A stretch of 64,000 nt of DNA from Paraspadella gotoi (GCA_051294375.1 CM119263.1:29522186-29586185); one strand, 5' to 3'. Numbered from the stretch's first letter, positions 43,813 to 55,226 are shown. Numbers and translations: made by a program. The notes: generated by a model from the sequence alone, not told the origin.

Positions 43813-44260
43813 GATTACATATTTAACCGGGCGTATAATTTGATAATATATGTTTACCTCTTCGATTAATTTAGTTTTGCTAAATGATTTCAATTTTAGA
43901 AAATATGTATTCCACAGAAAGCAAAGAAAAAAAAACAGACGAATCAAAAATATCAAAAAAAGAAAAGTCATTCTTGGCTCTATTTTCCCAGAACGCCTCA
44001 TTTCATCCGAAATTAAGTTATTTTTAAATTAAAAAAAAAATAAGGATTAGGTTAATGATTAGGGTTAGGGATTAGGGTTAGGAAGTAATTTTAAGATTAA
44101 AGAACAAAAATGGGGGCTTTTGGAAAATAGAGCCCAATTCTTTTTCCTCTTCAGTCGTTATTCAGTTCAGTAAAGAGACACAAAATCGTTTTTTCTTTTT
44201 ATTATTCTTTTTGTCTTTTCTAATTTCAGCTTTGTTATTTCTTTTTGTCAAATTTTATCT
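43813..44260. other. AT-rich island with short telomere-like repeat
   Basis: At 44045-44083 the words TTAGGGTTAGGGATTAGGG and GGTTAGG occur, a degenerate interstitial TTAGGG array. No gene. Confidence 0.6.
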
Positions 44261-44528
44261 NNNNNNNNNNNNNNNNNNNNNNNNNNNNNNNNNNNNNNNN
44301 NNNNNNNNNNNNNNNNNNNNNNNNNNNNNNNNNNNNNNNNNNNNNNNNNNNNNNNNNNNNNNNNNNNNNNNNNNNNNNNNNNNNNNNNNNNNNNNNNNNN
44401 NNNNNNNNNNNNNNNNNNNNNNNNNNNNNNNNNNNNNNNNNNNNNNNNNNNNNNNNNNNNNNNNNNNNNNNNNNNNNNNNNNNNNNNNNNNNNNNNNNNN
44501 NNNNNNNNNNNNNNNNNNNNNNNNNNNN
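44261..44528. other. Assembly gap (268 N) ending in (CT)n
   Basis: The right edge is a CT tract (44529-44548). Confidence 0.98.
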
Positions 44529-44594
44529 CTCTCTCTCTCTCTCTCTCTGACGACGACCAAATCCTCAGTCAGCGAAATCCACTTTAGTTATGCG

Positions 44595-44765
44595 TCTCTT
44601 TCTCCAGTGCCCTTTTGCCACCTGTGCTCTTTTTCCACCCGTGCCCTTTTGCCACTTGTGCCTTTTAGCCACCTGTGACATTTTTCCACTTTTGCCCTTT
44701 TAGCGCTTTTACCATTTTTGCACTTTTGCACCTTTGCCAACCATTTTTTGGTGTTTAGCCACCAG
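44595..44765. repeat. Minisatellite, unit about 19 bp (GCCCTTTTGCCACCTGT-like)
   Basis: About eight drifting copies of TGCCCTTTTGCCACNTGTG-type units. Confidence 0.85.
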
Positions 44766-45060
44766 ATGATCACAAGCGCTATTCCTCCTTTTCTCTTTTG
44801 CTTTATTCTATTTGTTTTGTTCTTTTGCTATTTTGCTACTTTTCTCCGTTGCTTCTTGTCCAATGAATGCCACCCTCATTCCGTTTCTCCAGAACCCATT
44901 TCCCCCCCCCCGAGCCAAACCCCCGGATGTTCATTTCTCGCCCCGAAGCCAGAAAACCGCATCCGGGTTACGCTCAAGAGTCTTTCTCGTGACAATCGCA
45001 GATTTTCTAGTCGCTTCAATTTTCACGTGAGAGTGACATTGTGACGGCGACGGTTATATT
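44766..45060. other. Unique DNA, nothing recognised
   Basis: No exon supported. Confidence 0.5.
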
Positions 45061-45093
45061 CACTGGTCAGTGACATCTCGACCTCCGCTTATA

Positions 45094-45191
45094 TGACCTT
45101 TTTTTAGTGACCTCGTCTCGTGACCTTGAGCTTTGACCTTCCGAGTTTTTGACTCAGATGTTTGACCCTCAGGGATTATGATCTTTGACCT
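45094..45191 (-). promoter_or_regulatory. Cluster of five AGGTCA half-sites
   Basis: TGACCT (AGGTCA on the minus strand) occurs at 45094, 45108, 45121, 45134 and 45186, all in one orientation. The second, third and fourth are spaced 13 bases apart, so this may be a decayed 13-bp repeat instead of receptor sites. Confidence 0.3.
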
Positions 45192-45239
45192 CGGCCGAGA
45201 TACGACGACGCTCAGGCTTTCATCTTCTTCGGCATCAAG

Positions 45240-45312
45240 GTCGGAGTCTTGGTGAGTGGCATTATGAAAGGCATCAAGAGTGGCATTGTGAGTGGCATAA
45301 AGAGTGGCAGGG
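45240..45312. repeat. Short array of GAGTGGCAT words
   Basis: Four or five drifting copies of GAGTGGCATTATGAAAGGCA-like units. Confidence 0.75.
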
Positions 45313-45372
45313 TTTTTGTAAAATTTTTGATGTCCCTGAAGTGTAAAAAATGGATAAAACCATTATAAAATG

Positions 45373-45483
45373 ATTCATTCATTCATTCATTCATTCATTC
45401 ATTCATTCATTCATTCATTTATTCATTCATTCATTCATTCATTCATTCATTCATTCATTCATTCATTCATTCATTCATTTATT
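45373..45483. repeat. (ATTC)n microsatellite
   Basis: About 27 tetranucleotide units with two ATTT substitutions. Confidence 0.98.
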
Positions 45484-45870
45484 TATAAATAGGCTGATAT
45501 TGTCTAATGTCCAATGTAACAGAAAAAATTTTTGGTAAAAAAATTATAAATATTGCCTAACATTTATTGCGAGGTGACAGATGTTTAATTTTATATTTTA
45601 ACTCTATTGATCTCGATAAAAAATGCATATTGACCACAGTATGAGAGACGTCGTTTCTGACATAATGACCCCCCCATAAGGACGACCCATCTGGAGTTGC
45701 TTCTAACCCTTTCCACAATAAGGACAGACGTTTTTAACCCCCGTAACGATCCACGTCTCTCGCCTGGCATCTTGACCTCCATCCCGCCTGACGGACCAGG
45801 CCCTTTGTTTATTCCATCCTCGCGCGTCCTCCATCTCGAGAGAGACAAAAAAATATGGCGGCCGTTTTCC
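45484..45870. other. Unique DNA, nothing recognised
   Basis: Ends with ATATGGCGGCCGTTTTCC at a gap. Confidence 0.5.
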
Positions 45871-46081
45871 NNNNNNNNNNNNNNNNNNNNNNNNNNNNNN
45901 NNNNNNNNNNNNNNNNNNNNNNNNNNNNNNNNNNNNNNNNNNNNNNNNNNNNNNNNNNNNNNNNNNNNNNNNNNNNNNNNNNNNNNNNNNNNNNNNNNNN
46001 NNNNNNNNNNNNNNNNNNNNNNNNNNNNNNNNNNNNNNNNNNNNNNNNNNNNNNNNNNNNNNNNNNNNNNNNNNNNNNNNN
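45871..46081. other. Assembly gap (211 N)
   Basis: Unknown sequence. A T/C-rich stretch follows to about 46290. Confidence 0.98.
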
Positions 46082-46336
46082 TCGCGACTTTCTTATCCTT
46101 TGTTTTTGTTTCGTGGACTTTCTGTCTTTCTGTTTTTTCGATCTTTCTTCTGTTTTATTTTCTTTCTGTCTTTCTTTCTTTCTTTTTCCTACATTTTTCC
46201 TCATCTATTTTTTCTCTTTCTCTGTTTTCTTTCTTTCTTTCCCCCCCTTTTTTTTCTTTTACTTATTTTTTTATTTATCTTGTTTACTAAGGTTCTAAAA
46301 ATAAATACAACGACGCGACACCATCTCCAAGAATAA

Positions 46337-46407
46337 ATGATATGGCGGAGATTCGAACTCTGAACCTTTCGTATCGCGCAGCCCGGATTCGTAGCGTCTA
46401 ATTTAAT
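46337..46407 (-). repeat. Truncated tRNA-like sequence at a gap edge
   Basis: The minus strand reads GGTTCAGAGTTCGAATCTCC then GCCA. This is a T-arm with a TTCGAAT loop and an AGTTCGAATCT B box, preceded by GGGCTGCGCGATACGAAAGG where an anticodon arm would be. The 5' part is lost in the gap at 46408. It is a SINE head or tRNA pseudogene. Confidence 0.45.
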
Positions 46408-47422
46408 NNNNNNNNNNNNNNNNNNNNNNNNNNNNNNNNNNNNNNNNNNNNNNNNNNNNNNNNNNNNNNNNNNNNNNNNNNNNNNNNNNNNNNNNNNNNN
46501 NNNNNNNNNNNNNNNNNNNNNNNNNNNNNNNNNNNNNNNNNNNNNNNNNNNNNNNNNNNNNNNNNNNNNNNNNNNNNNNNNNNNNNNNNNNNNNNNNNNN
46601 NNNNNNNNNNNNNNNNNNNNNNNNNNNNNNNNNNNNNNNNNNNNNNNNNNNNNNNNNNNNNNNNNNNNNNNNNNNNNNNNNNNNNNNNNNNNNNNNNNNN
46701 NNNNNNNNNNNNNNNNNNNNNNNNNNNNNNNNNNNNNNNNNNNNNNNNNNNNNNNNNNNNNNNNNNNNNNNNNNNNNNNNNNNNNNNNNNNNNNNNNNNN
46801 NNNNNNNNNNNNNNNNNNNNNNNNNNNNNNNNNNNNNNNNNNNNNNNNNNNNNNNNNNNNNNNNNNNNNNNNNNNNNNNNNNNNNNNNNNNNNNNNNNNN
46901 NNNNNNNNNNNNNNNNNNNNNNNNNNNNNNNNNNNNNNNNNNNNNNNNNNNNNNNNNNNNNNNNNNNNNNNNNNNNNNNNNNNNNNNNNNNNNNNNNNNN
47001 NNNNNNNNNNNNNNNNNNNNNNNNNNNNNNNNNNNNNNNNNNNNNNNNNNNNNNNNNNNNNNNNNNNNNNNNNNNNNNNNNNNNNNNNNNNNNNNNNNNN
47101 NNNNNNNNNNNNNNNNNNNNNNNNNNNNNNNTCTCCAAATCGATCCTTACCAAACTTACCTTTGGCTCTGCCTCTGATCCTCTTCCCCTAACTCCTCCTA
47201 CTTTACTTACCTCTTCCCTCGAAAACAACTTNNNNNNNNNNNNNNNNNNNNNNNNNNNNNNNNNNNNNNNNNNNNNNNNNNNNNNNNNNNNNNNNNNNNN
47301 NNNNNNNNNNNNNNNNNNNNNNNNNNNNNNNNNNNNNNNNNNNNNNNNNNNNNNNNNNNNNNNNNNNNNNNNNNNNNNNNNNNNNNNNNNNNNNNNNNNN
47401 NNNNNNNNNNNNNNNNNNNNNN
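46408..47422. other. Gap pair (724 N and 191 N) with a 100-base island
   Basis: N at 46408-47131 and 47232-47422. The island 47132-47231 is pyrimidine-rich and shows nothing. Confidence 0.98.
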
Positions 47423-47680
47423 TTTTTTTTTTAAGATGGCGGTCGGCGCGACTGACGACAGCCTCTTCCTTTGTGATCGAGAAAGTTGACATTTTTGGGG
47501 ACACAATGTTGTGAGAAATCACGGTGACTCTGAAGACGATATTCAGAGTTGAGTTGAAGACAAAGATGTGAACGTTAAAGGAAGTCACAAAAATGAAGAG
47601 ATTAAGTTAAGGTAATGAAAAGAGAGAATCAGTCACTTACATAAATTGAAAACTGACAAACAATTACCAATTAGATTGAA
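47423..47680. other. Unique DNA, nothing recognised
   Basis: No exon supported. Confidence 0.5.
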
Positions 47681-47681
47681 A

Positions 47682-47990
47682 CAACAACAACAACAACAAC
47701 AACAACATGATGGTTTCAGCGACGACGACGACGACGATTACGACGACGACGATGACGAACGCGGCGGCGAGGACGAAGAAATTTAGTGCCTCCAAAAATA
47801 GAGTCGAATTTGTGTCGTCGTCGACGTCGTCGTCGTCGTCGTCGTCGTCGGACTTGTCCCGACTCGTTGTTTCAGGTACGAGACAGCGTTGTAAGTTCAA
47901 GCGAGAGAGAGAGAGAGATGAGAGAGAGATGAGAGAGAGATGAGAGACGAGAGAAGAGAGAGAGAGAGAGAATGAGAAGAGAGGAGAGAA
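47682..47990. repeat. (AAC)n, (GAC)n, (TCG)n and (GA)n cluster
   Basis: AAC at 47682-47706, GAC at 47722-47757, TCG at 47815-47851, GA-rich at 47903-47995. Confidence 0.9.
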
Positions 47991-48630
47991 GAGGCGAGAG
48001 TGCTTAAAAACTTATAACAATTTTCTCAAGAGAAAGACGACTCGACATTGATCGAATTGTAGTCGTGAAGCGAAAGGAAAAGAAGGAAGCAAAGGACAAT
48101 GATTTCATTGGTGATGCGTCTAAAAAAAAAAGGTTCTTCCTTATTTAAAAAAAAAGAACTAATATTCCTCCATTGGTCCATTGATTGTCCAAAGTAACTG
48201 ACCAAAGAAATCACCGTCTCACAAACTCGAAACCCACGCGCCATCTCTCCGACATTCGTGAATCCGTTCACATTCCGACGCCGACTGTGAAATCGGAAGA
48301 AAAAAAATCTGGATTTTGGTCATAAAGAAAAATCGTGACAGTTTTTGTGAGAAAAACGAGATTCACTTTGCGACGCCGACGGTGAAAAGAAAATGTGATG
48401 TTCACAGCCCACGATTTTTTTCTTGCGTCACCGACGAGAGAAAAAGCATCTTTTGTGAACTTTAGCTTTTTGCTTCACGGATTTTGGTCTGTGTGTCTGT
48501 TGGTCTGTCTGTTTGATTGTCATTCTATCTGTATGTCTGTTCTCCCTTCAATCCGTCGCTTTATCCGTTTATATGTGTGAATAAAAGTCTGTTTGTTTAT
48601 TTTTATGACTGTTTCTCTCGCTAACTCTCT
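47991..48630. other. Unique DNA, nothing recognised
   Basis: Two related patches (ACGCCGACTGTGAAATCGGA at 48279 and ACGCCGACGGTGAAAAGAAA at 48372) suggest a small local duplication of about 93 bases. Confidence 0.5.
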
Positions 48631-48631
48631 A

Positions 48632-48668
<37 letters not shown>
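48632..48668. repeat. (CTGT)n microsatellite
   Basis: About nine units, with looser TGTCTGT words from 48490. Confidence 0.93.
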
Positions 48669-48669
<1 letters not shown>

Positions 48670-49000
48670 CGGTTTCTCTTCCACTAAATTCCCCCAGTTA
48701 AGTCCCCTTTCCTCGCTAAAACTTCGTTAAAGACGTGACTCGCTGTACATATTCTCCGTTTCCAACGAGTTTCTCTATTTTTTTTTCTTCTCTCTTATTT
48801 TCCTCCCCAAAATCTCCGCAGATGATTCATGGACACCAACGAAGCCGCGAGAAGCGGAACCTCTCTTCCCCCCCCCAACAAAATATCCCGGCCGGTTTTT
48901 GGCCAAAAAGGGAAACTGAGCTACTATAACTTTCACTCGGTTGTTAAATATTGGAAAGTCGATGTCAATCCTAATCCTTGGGCATTTTTTTTGTTGAAAA
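48669..49000. other. Unique DNA, nothing recognised
   Basis: No exon supported. Confidence 0.5.
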
Positions 49001-49002
49001 AG

Positions 49003-49365
49003 AGGGGGTGGGAGAGAGGGAGGAGTGGGGGAGTGAGGGAGGAAAGGGAGAGAGGGGAGGAAGGGGAGGAAGGGGAGAGAAAGGAAATGAGGGAGGAAGG
49101 AGAGAGAAAAAGTAGAGAGAGTGGAAAGGATAGAATGGGAGAGAAAGAAAAGGGAGAGAGGAAAGCAAAGAGGAGAATAAAGGAGGAAAGGAAAAGGGGG
49201 AACAATGGCGAGAAAAGGGAGAGAAACAAAGAGAGAATTAAAGGGGAAAAAAGAATGAAAGGGAAAAAAGAAAAGAAAAAAAATAAAAAAAAGAAAAGAA
49301 AAGAAAAGAAAAGAAAAGAAAAGAAAAGAAAAGAAAAGAAAAGAAAAGAAAAGAAAAGAAAAGAA
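49003..49365 (+). repeat. Polypurine tract ending in (AAAAG)n
   Basis: Nearly pure purine from 49004. The part 49290-49365 is a regular GAAAA pentanucleotide array. Confidence 0.92.
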
Positions 49366-49745
49366 ATATTAAAAAGGACGCAAAGAGATCAACGTCCCTA
49401 AAACGAGGATGCACAGAGAAAAACTGAAAAACTGAAAAAATCCCTGACGGAGAAAGATTCGGACGAGACTCGGGAATTTCCTTCAGGCGTCGACCGGAAG
49501 TGGGCGTGGCCACTGCGCAATCTCGAAAATCGTGATATATCTTCGCCATAAGATGAGATTCTTCTCGCGGGCAAAAAGGGTGAGACCAGCTGTTTGCGTC
49601 GGTGCACCTTGGAAAGAGAGAGGGGGAGAGAGGGAGAGAGAGAGAGGGGGAGAGAGAGAGTGGGGGAATTGAAATTAGGAGGAAGGGACGGAGGGAGAGA
49701 GAGGTGGAGGGGGGAGGAAGAGAGAGAGAGAGAGGAGAGAGAGAG
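49366..49745. other. Unique DNA then GA-rich DNA
   Basis: GGGAGAGAG-rich at 49610-49745. Confidence 0.6.
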
Positions 49746-49822
49746 GTCAAGATAGTCTACCGTATTTAATAAATGAATGGATATTTTTATATCTTTATAT
49801 TGGTTGTACCAATTTCATAAAG
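49746..49822 (-). mobile_element. Dispersed repeat R1, solitary end
   Basis: The + strand reads GTCAAGATAG, then TTTAATAAATGAATGGATA, then ATTGGTTGTACCAATTTCAT. This is the R1 terminus in the same orientation as 3064-3126. No second end is seen. Confidence 0.65.
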
Positions 49823-50080
49823 TTTTTTTTTAAATAAATATTAAATGTTGCTCCTTTTGCTTTACAAATAATAATATAATATGGCAGAGTGGATGATATA
49901 AATGTAAGGAGAAGATAGATTGTAATAGTAGAAAAGAAAATTGGAGGAAAGAAAAACGGGGGAAAAAATAGGAGGAAAGTTTAAAAAAAGAAATGGAGAG
50001 GAGGTTCGGTTCGCCTCATGCAGAAATCCGATGGATATCGTTTTATTCCTTGAGGGGAATAATATCCCGGAGGGAGGGAG
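49823..50080. other. AT-rich DNA, nothing recognised
   Basis: No feature seen. Confidence 0.5.
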
Positions 50081-50236
50081 GGAGAGAGGGAGAGAGTGAG
50101 AGGGAGACAGGGGAGGAGAGAGAGAGAGAGGAGAGAGTAGAGAGAGAGAGAGAGAGAGAGAGGACGAGAGAGGGAGCGGAGGAGGAGACGAGAGTAGAGA
50201 GACGAAGAGAGAGAGAGAGAGAAAGAGAGAGAGAAT
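50080..50236. repeat. GA-rich tract
   Basis: Interrupted (GA)n and (GGGA)n. Confidence 0.92.
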
Positions 50237-51180
50237 AAGAAAAAAGTTAAAAAAATTAATTAATAAATAAATCAAAGAACAAATCAAAGAAAAGGTTTTA
50301 GCGAGAGTCCTTTTTCCCCGCGAGAGGTTAAAGGGTTAAAAGGTTAATATCTCTCGATTTCCGATTCCAAGCGAACTTCTTGTTCTTATGTGCTTCTGTT
50401 CTTTTGTTTTTGATTTGTTTTTTTGTTATTGTTATTCTGTTTCCTCGTTTAAAAATCCAACTGTAAAAGAAAAACATGATGATTAAAAATCCATCTGTAA
50501 AAAGGCTTAGAGTCGATCCTCTTTTGTCCACCACGAAAAAGAAAATCGGATTTTCTGGGAGCAGATGTCTTTTTGTTTCTCTTCCGCCATGGGGAAGGAA
50601 GAGATTATGATTTCGTTTTCTCACCGCCAGAGGGAAAAAAAATCAGAGAAAGCGATGAATTTTATAGTTTTTTATTTTTATTTGTCTTTCGGGTTTTTCC
50701 TTTTTTCGTCAGACACTGAATTCGTTTATGATAATCTTTATTCTGAATTTGAGCTAAAATGGGCCGCTTTGAGAAAATAAGGCCTCATCATTTCCCTTAC
50801 CCTACCTTACCAAGCGGCTCGGTAGTCGAGATCCTGATTATTAGTAAGAAAGAAAATAAAATCGCCGCCCGAATTCTTTAAAAATTCCAATTGCCCGTTA
50901 GGAAATCATTTTGCTCCCTCTGTTCAAAGGACGGCCGCAAAAACTTCACCTAATTTGGAATTCTTTCTTGTCTTGTTTTCTTAACGAATGTAAACCAAAT
51001 CATAAAAATGAAAGCCACTTTGTATAATTAGACAATTGGCTTCCATTGGCTTTTCTGATTTAAATAAATCGATTCATCTAATTTTGTTCCCCATTTTTTA
51101 TCTCGACCTCAACGTAACTTAATTCCAACTATTGCGTTCAAATTTCTCTACTCCTTCCATCCGCCTCGTTTTCTTGGGGG
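50237..51180. other. AT-rich unique DNA, nothing recognised
   Basis: Contains two near copies of AAAAATCCAACTGTAAAAGA-like sequence at 50452 and 50484 (about 32 bases apart). No exon supported. Confidence 0.5.
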
Positions 51181-51239
51181 GGTCAGGGTCAGAGTCAGGG
51201 TCAAGGGACCCGGGGTCAGGTTCAAAGTCAGGGTCACCT
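51180..51239. repeat. GGTCAG hexanucleotide-like array
   Basis: About nine drifting GGTCAG / AGTCAG words. Confidence 0.85.
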
Positions 51240-51299
51240 CAACCGTCTGCTGCCTCGAGAGAGAGAGAGAGAGTCTCTGAGGAAACGCGGTCGACGAAG

Positions 51300-51333
<34 letters not shown>

Positions 51334-51334
51334 A
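51300..51334. repeat. (GAC)n microsatellite
   Basis: About 35 bases. A 25-N gap follows at 51414-51438. Confidence 0.95.
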
Positions 51335-51653
51335 GCGAACTGAATTTAGTTTTTTTTTCGGGATGACGTGATTACTAAGGCGGAATAAAGTCAAAACTAA
51401 AGCAATTCTGCAANNNNNNNNNNNNNNNNNNNNNNNNNTGTAATTATAAAATGCAATTAAAATAAAAATTAAAGCACGGCACCCTTGTCGGTCCTTCGAC
51501 ACACCCATGCCTCTGTGTCTTCAACCCAACGCTGACGTTCGTTTTGGCTAACTATCCTGTACTTCAGGTAAAACTATATTATGTGTAAATATTATTAGGC
51601 ACCTCGGTATTTCTGACATCTTATAGTTAAACTTATTGGGTTATCCTTTATAG

Positions 51654-51859
51654 GAAGGACGTGGCAGTGTGATTTTGCGTTCTTCGATGACATTGCCAGG
51701 GAAATTATAAACATTGTCGGGAATGCACATCGCGCATATGGTTTCAAACTCGTAGCATCTCGTTACTGTGTTGATACCGGGGACTCACAACTTCCGCTAT
51801 CTAGATTGGACGAATCGCTAATTCATGTGACCAACCAAAGTGACAGAAACCAGGAATAA
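51654..51859 (+). CDS. Possible exon, unrecognised
   Basis: After an acceptor-like GGTTATCCTTTATAG (AG at 51652-51653) a frame of 68 codons runs to TAA at 51857-51859. It reads TWQCDFAFFDDIAREIINIV, then GNAHRAYGFKLVASRYCVD, then TGDSQLPLSRLDESLIHV. The residue mix is protein-like and the DNA is not repetitive. A donor-like CAGGTAAAAC lies upstream at 51566-51575 and a further acceptor-like TTTTTCTACTCAG at 51975-51987. The upstream piece has a stop in the matching frame five codons before its donor, so a complete model cannot be built. No family recognised. Confidence 0.25.
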
Positions 51860-53300
51860 AGGTGAATTAATTAAATTATCAAAGAAAATTATATTGAGGG
51901 ATCGAGTTGTAAATATGCTCATTATTCCCCAGATTTATCAAGGCTACTATAAATGGTCATGCTTGTCTTTAATGTTTTTCTACTCAGAAACCGTAGACGG
52001 TTACATAAGTGAGAATGCGATTTGTGACGTCGTTTCCGATCATTTTTTCCTTGAGTAAATTTGTTTTATTTCAGTCCAGTTTTTCTTTTACCGTTCTAGT
52101 TGCTTTCTCATAGCTTTCTTTTCGGCCCAAAAACTCATACTTGTTATTCAATCAATCGTTTCTCTGGAAAAAAGACGGCGCGTATTGATCCGTACGTTTT
52201 TACCAGGAATACAAAGATTTTTTTACACAAATTAATTTTGCCATTTTTTTTTCTCTTCAAAAAATAAATTATGTTCAATTTATTCCACGATTTATTTGTC
52301 ATATATCGATAATTTACGTCATTCAATTTTGAAAACCTTGCTCCGTGTTAAAGCCAGAGCAACCTACGGCCGACGAATCGAAACTGCGCGACTCTCGAGG
52401 CATAGAAAACATAACTAAACATTTTCAATCCTAGTTCAAAAACACATAACATTTTGCGTATTTAATTCCGACTAATTACTACGAACTTGCTTTATTCTAA
52501 AGAATCAATTTTTTTTTCTCATATAAACACATTTGAAAATAATCAAGAATTAACCTTAAAAAATGAATTTCAATTCCGGTAGTTATTTGCCTTATTCAAA
52601 TTGCGCCGCTCATTGATGCTGCCAGTCGCTTTAGCGCTCTCTCCCCTTTTTTTGATCCAATTTAAAATTGAAAGGAGGGAAATATCTTTCGAATCAAAAA
52701 ATCGCCAATCCTCGCCAATTCATTTCAAAATCGGAATTGACGAAGTATCAGCGACTTTCCACCAAGAGAAGAAAAGGTCAAATTTGCGACGCGCTTTCTA
52801 CATCGATGTCGCGCGACTCCTTCGCCGTTACCTTCACGTCGTCTCCCATCGTCGTTCCGGTTACGATAATGGTCATGCTTCTTATGTAACTCTCTGGTTT
52901 TTAAGTAGAAGAGCAAGTGTGTGGTTTGCCCCATAATATTCTAAAAAAATGATGTTTTTGTGATATTTTTCTTTTTATCATAACTGAATTGTGATCCAGT
53001 CATACATTTTTGCCAACCTAATGATAAGTTTCTTTAAATAATTTTTTTTAATTATAGGCTCGCGATAATAATGTAAAAACATTATTATGGTTGTCGAGGA
53101 GCATAAGAAGAAGGGAAGATTAAGTAGTATCTCCACTAGTAGACGAAGATTTGACTTTGACCAGGAGGAGAAAGCCCACACTTAGTGTGCCCAGTGCGGT
53201 TCTGGGGAGATTTATCCATCTGTTGCTTTTTTTTTTGGCGAACTTCGGATGCGGCGGTAGGTTGACCTACGGTGGTTTAACCCACCCGTCACATATTTTT
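51860..53300. other. Unique DNA, nothing firmly recognised
   Basis: A 111-codon frame at 52601-52936 shows no domain or splice context and is overlapped by open frames elsewhere. Confidence 0.45.
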
Positions 53301-53311
53301 GACAGGACTGT

Positions 53312-53380
53312 TCCGACCAGGGCTAAAACCCGTGACCATTGGTTAAGAGATGATAAGCATTAGCCAAATGCGCCTATATT
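53312..53380 (-). repeat. tRNA-Lys-like relic (SINE head)
   Basis: The minus strand reads AGGCGCATTTGG at the A-box position, CTCTTAA where the anticodon loop belongs (anticodon CTT, lysine) and GGGTTTTAGCCC at the T-arm. A-to-B spacing equals that of a tRNA. The anticodon and acceptor stems do not pair, so it is a relic or SINE. Confidence 0.45.
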
Positions 53381-53945
53381 ACAACGTGCTGATGACAGGA
53401 AGTTGTATTTCAAGGAGTTAATCTCTTCCTCTCTCTCTCTCTGAGGTTGATAGTCTGTTTATAAACAATTCAATACATGTGCTTATTGAATATTATTTGC
53501 CTCTTTAATTGTTTAATTTAACATTTGATAGAATTTGCTTTGTTACCGATTATTGCATTTTCTGTACGAAAAATAATAATAAATTTAAATACATGATTGA
53601 TAATCTTTCATCTTTCTTAATGAGTATGGAGCAAAGAAAAAAAATAGCTGTCACGTGACCTCTTTCAGCCATCAGAGAGCGAGAAAATAAATGATTTTAA
53701 GAGTTTCGTAATTTGGACAAAGAAATGTCTCGTGCTGGGTGATACTGAAAATTTTTTTAAATTTTTTTTTATTGCAGATCAGAAGATTGTATCATTAAAA
53801 TAGATTGCGGAAATCTCTTCCCTATTATAAATTTAAGTTAATTTTGGCCCGCCTTAGTGATTACGTAGTCACGTGATAACCTGGAAATGTACACGCGATA
53901 AGAAAGTCAACGCGGCGTAACACATTTCAATTACTCTTCTTGTTA
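53381..53945. other. AT-rich DNA, nothing recognised
   Basis: No feature seen. Confidence 0.5.
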
Positions 53946-53954
53946 AGAGATAAC

Positions 53955-54045
53955 GATTTTTTGAGGACAAATGCGAACTTTTTGAGAAGTGCGTACTTTT
54001 TGAAGAGAAGTGCGAACTTTTTGAGGAGAAGTGCGGACTTTTTGT
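53955..54045. repeat. Minisatellite, unit 22-27 bp
   Basis: Four copies of AAGTGCGAACTTTTTGAGGA-like units. Confidence 0.85.
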
Positions 54046-54369
54046 TCTTAATTCGATTTTTTTCAGGACAAATGATCTTTGGGATTTTTTTTTGGCAGAA
54101 ACCGAATTTGGTGATTAAGGTTTTTTTTTTCTCTTTTTGGCAAAGTGAACAATTGGACTTGAAGTTGGTATATCGTGAAATATAGAAAGAAGATGACGCT
54201 TACAATATTAAAGAAGAAAAAAAAGAAACGAAATTAACCAACAAAAAAATTGGAACAACAACAACAACAAAAATCGTAAAAAAAGGGAAAAAATTTACGA
54301 TTCGATAAGAAAACAATAATAAAATATTTTCAATATAAAAAGTGGACGACAAAAAATTTAGATTCACGG
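54046..54369. other. AT-rich DNA before gap
   Basis: Nothing recognised. Confidence 0.5.
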
Positions 54370-54893
54370 NNNNNNNNNNNNNNNNNNNNNNNNNNNNNNN
54401 NNNNNNNNNNNNNNNNNNNNNNNNNNNNNNNNNNNNNNNNNNNNNNNNNNNNNNNNNNNNNNNNNNNNNNNNNNNNNNNNNNNNNNNNNNNNNNNNNNNN
54501 NNNNNNNNNNNNNNNNNNNNNNNNNNNNNNNNNNNNNNNNNNNNNNNNNNNNNNNNNNNNNNNNNNNNNNNNNNNNNNNNNNNNNNNNNNNNNNNNNNNN
54601 NNNNNNNNNNNNNNNNNNNNNNNNNNNNNNNNNNNNNNNNNNNNNNNNNNNNNNNNNNNNNNNNNNNNNNNNNNNNNNNNNNNNNNNNNNNNNNNNNNNN
54701 NNNNNNNNNNNNNNNNNNNNNNNNNNNNNNNNNNNNNNNNNNNNNNNNNNNNNNNNNNNNNNNNNNNNNNNNNNNNNNNNNNNNNNNNNNNNNNNNNNNN
54801 NNNNNNNNNNNNNNNNNNNNNNNNNNNNNNNNNNNNNNNNNNNNNNNNNNNNNNNNNNNNNNNNNNNNNNNNNNNNNNNNNNNNNNNNNNNNN
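54370..54893. other. Assembly gap (524 N)
   Basis: Unknown sequence. Confidence 0.98.
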
Positions 54894-55186
54894 TTCTTTT
54901 CATTTTCAATCCTTTTTAATTTAGTTGTTTTCAAATTAGTGCGGTTAGGTGAAGGCTTTGGCATTACCGTATTAAAATTGTAATAAAATGTATCTCGAAC
55001 AAATTTATTTAACTTTCAAACGCCAGTTAAACATCTGGTTCCAACGGTCGCGCGTTGGACCGGGGCGAGAGAAGAAGAGGACGAAAAATAGAGGAAAGCA
55101 GAGAGAGAATGGACTCCAGAAGAAGTGTGAGCAGAGAGGATGCATAACGATCAGACTGAGGAGAGACGATGAGAGGAGAGAGTGGA

Positions 55187-55226
<40 letters not shown>

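Noticed and set aside
43331-44001. Frames of 160-213 codons spanning N
   Set aside because: Most of their length is gap; likewise frames across 44261-44528, 46408-47131, 54370-54893 and 60347-61091.
52601-52936. 111-codon plus-strand frame
   Set aside because: No family likeness, no acceptor or donor, and a comparable minus-strand frame overlaps it.
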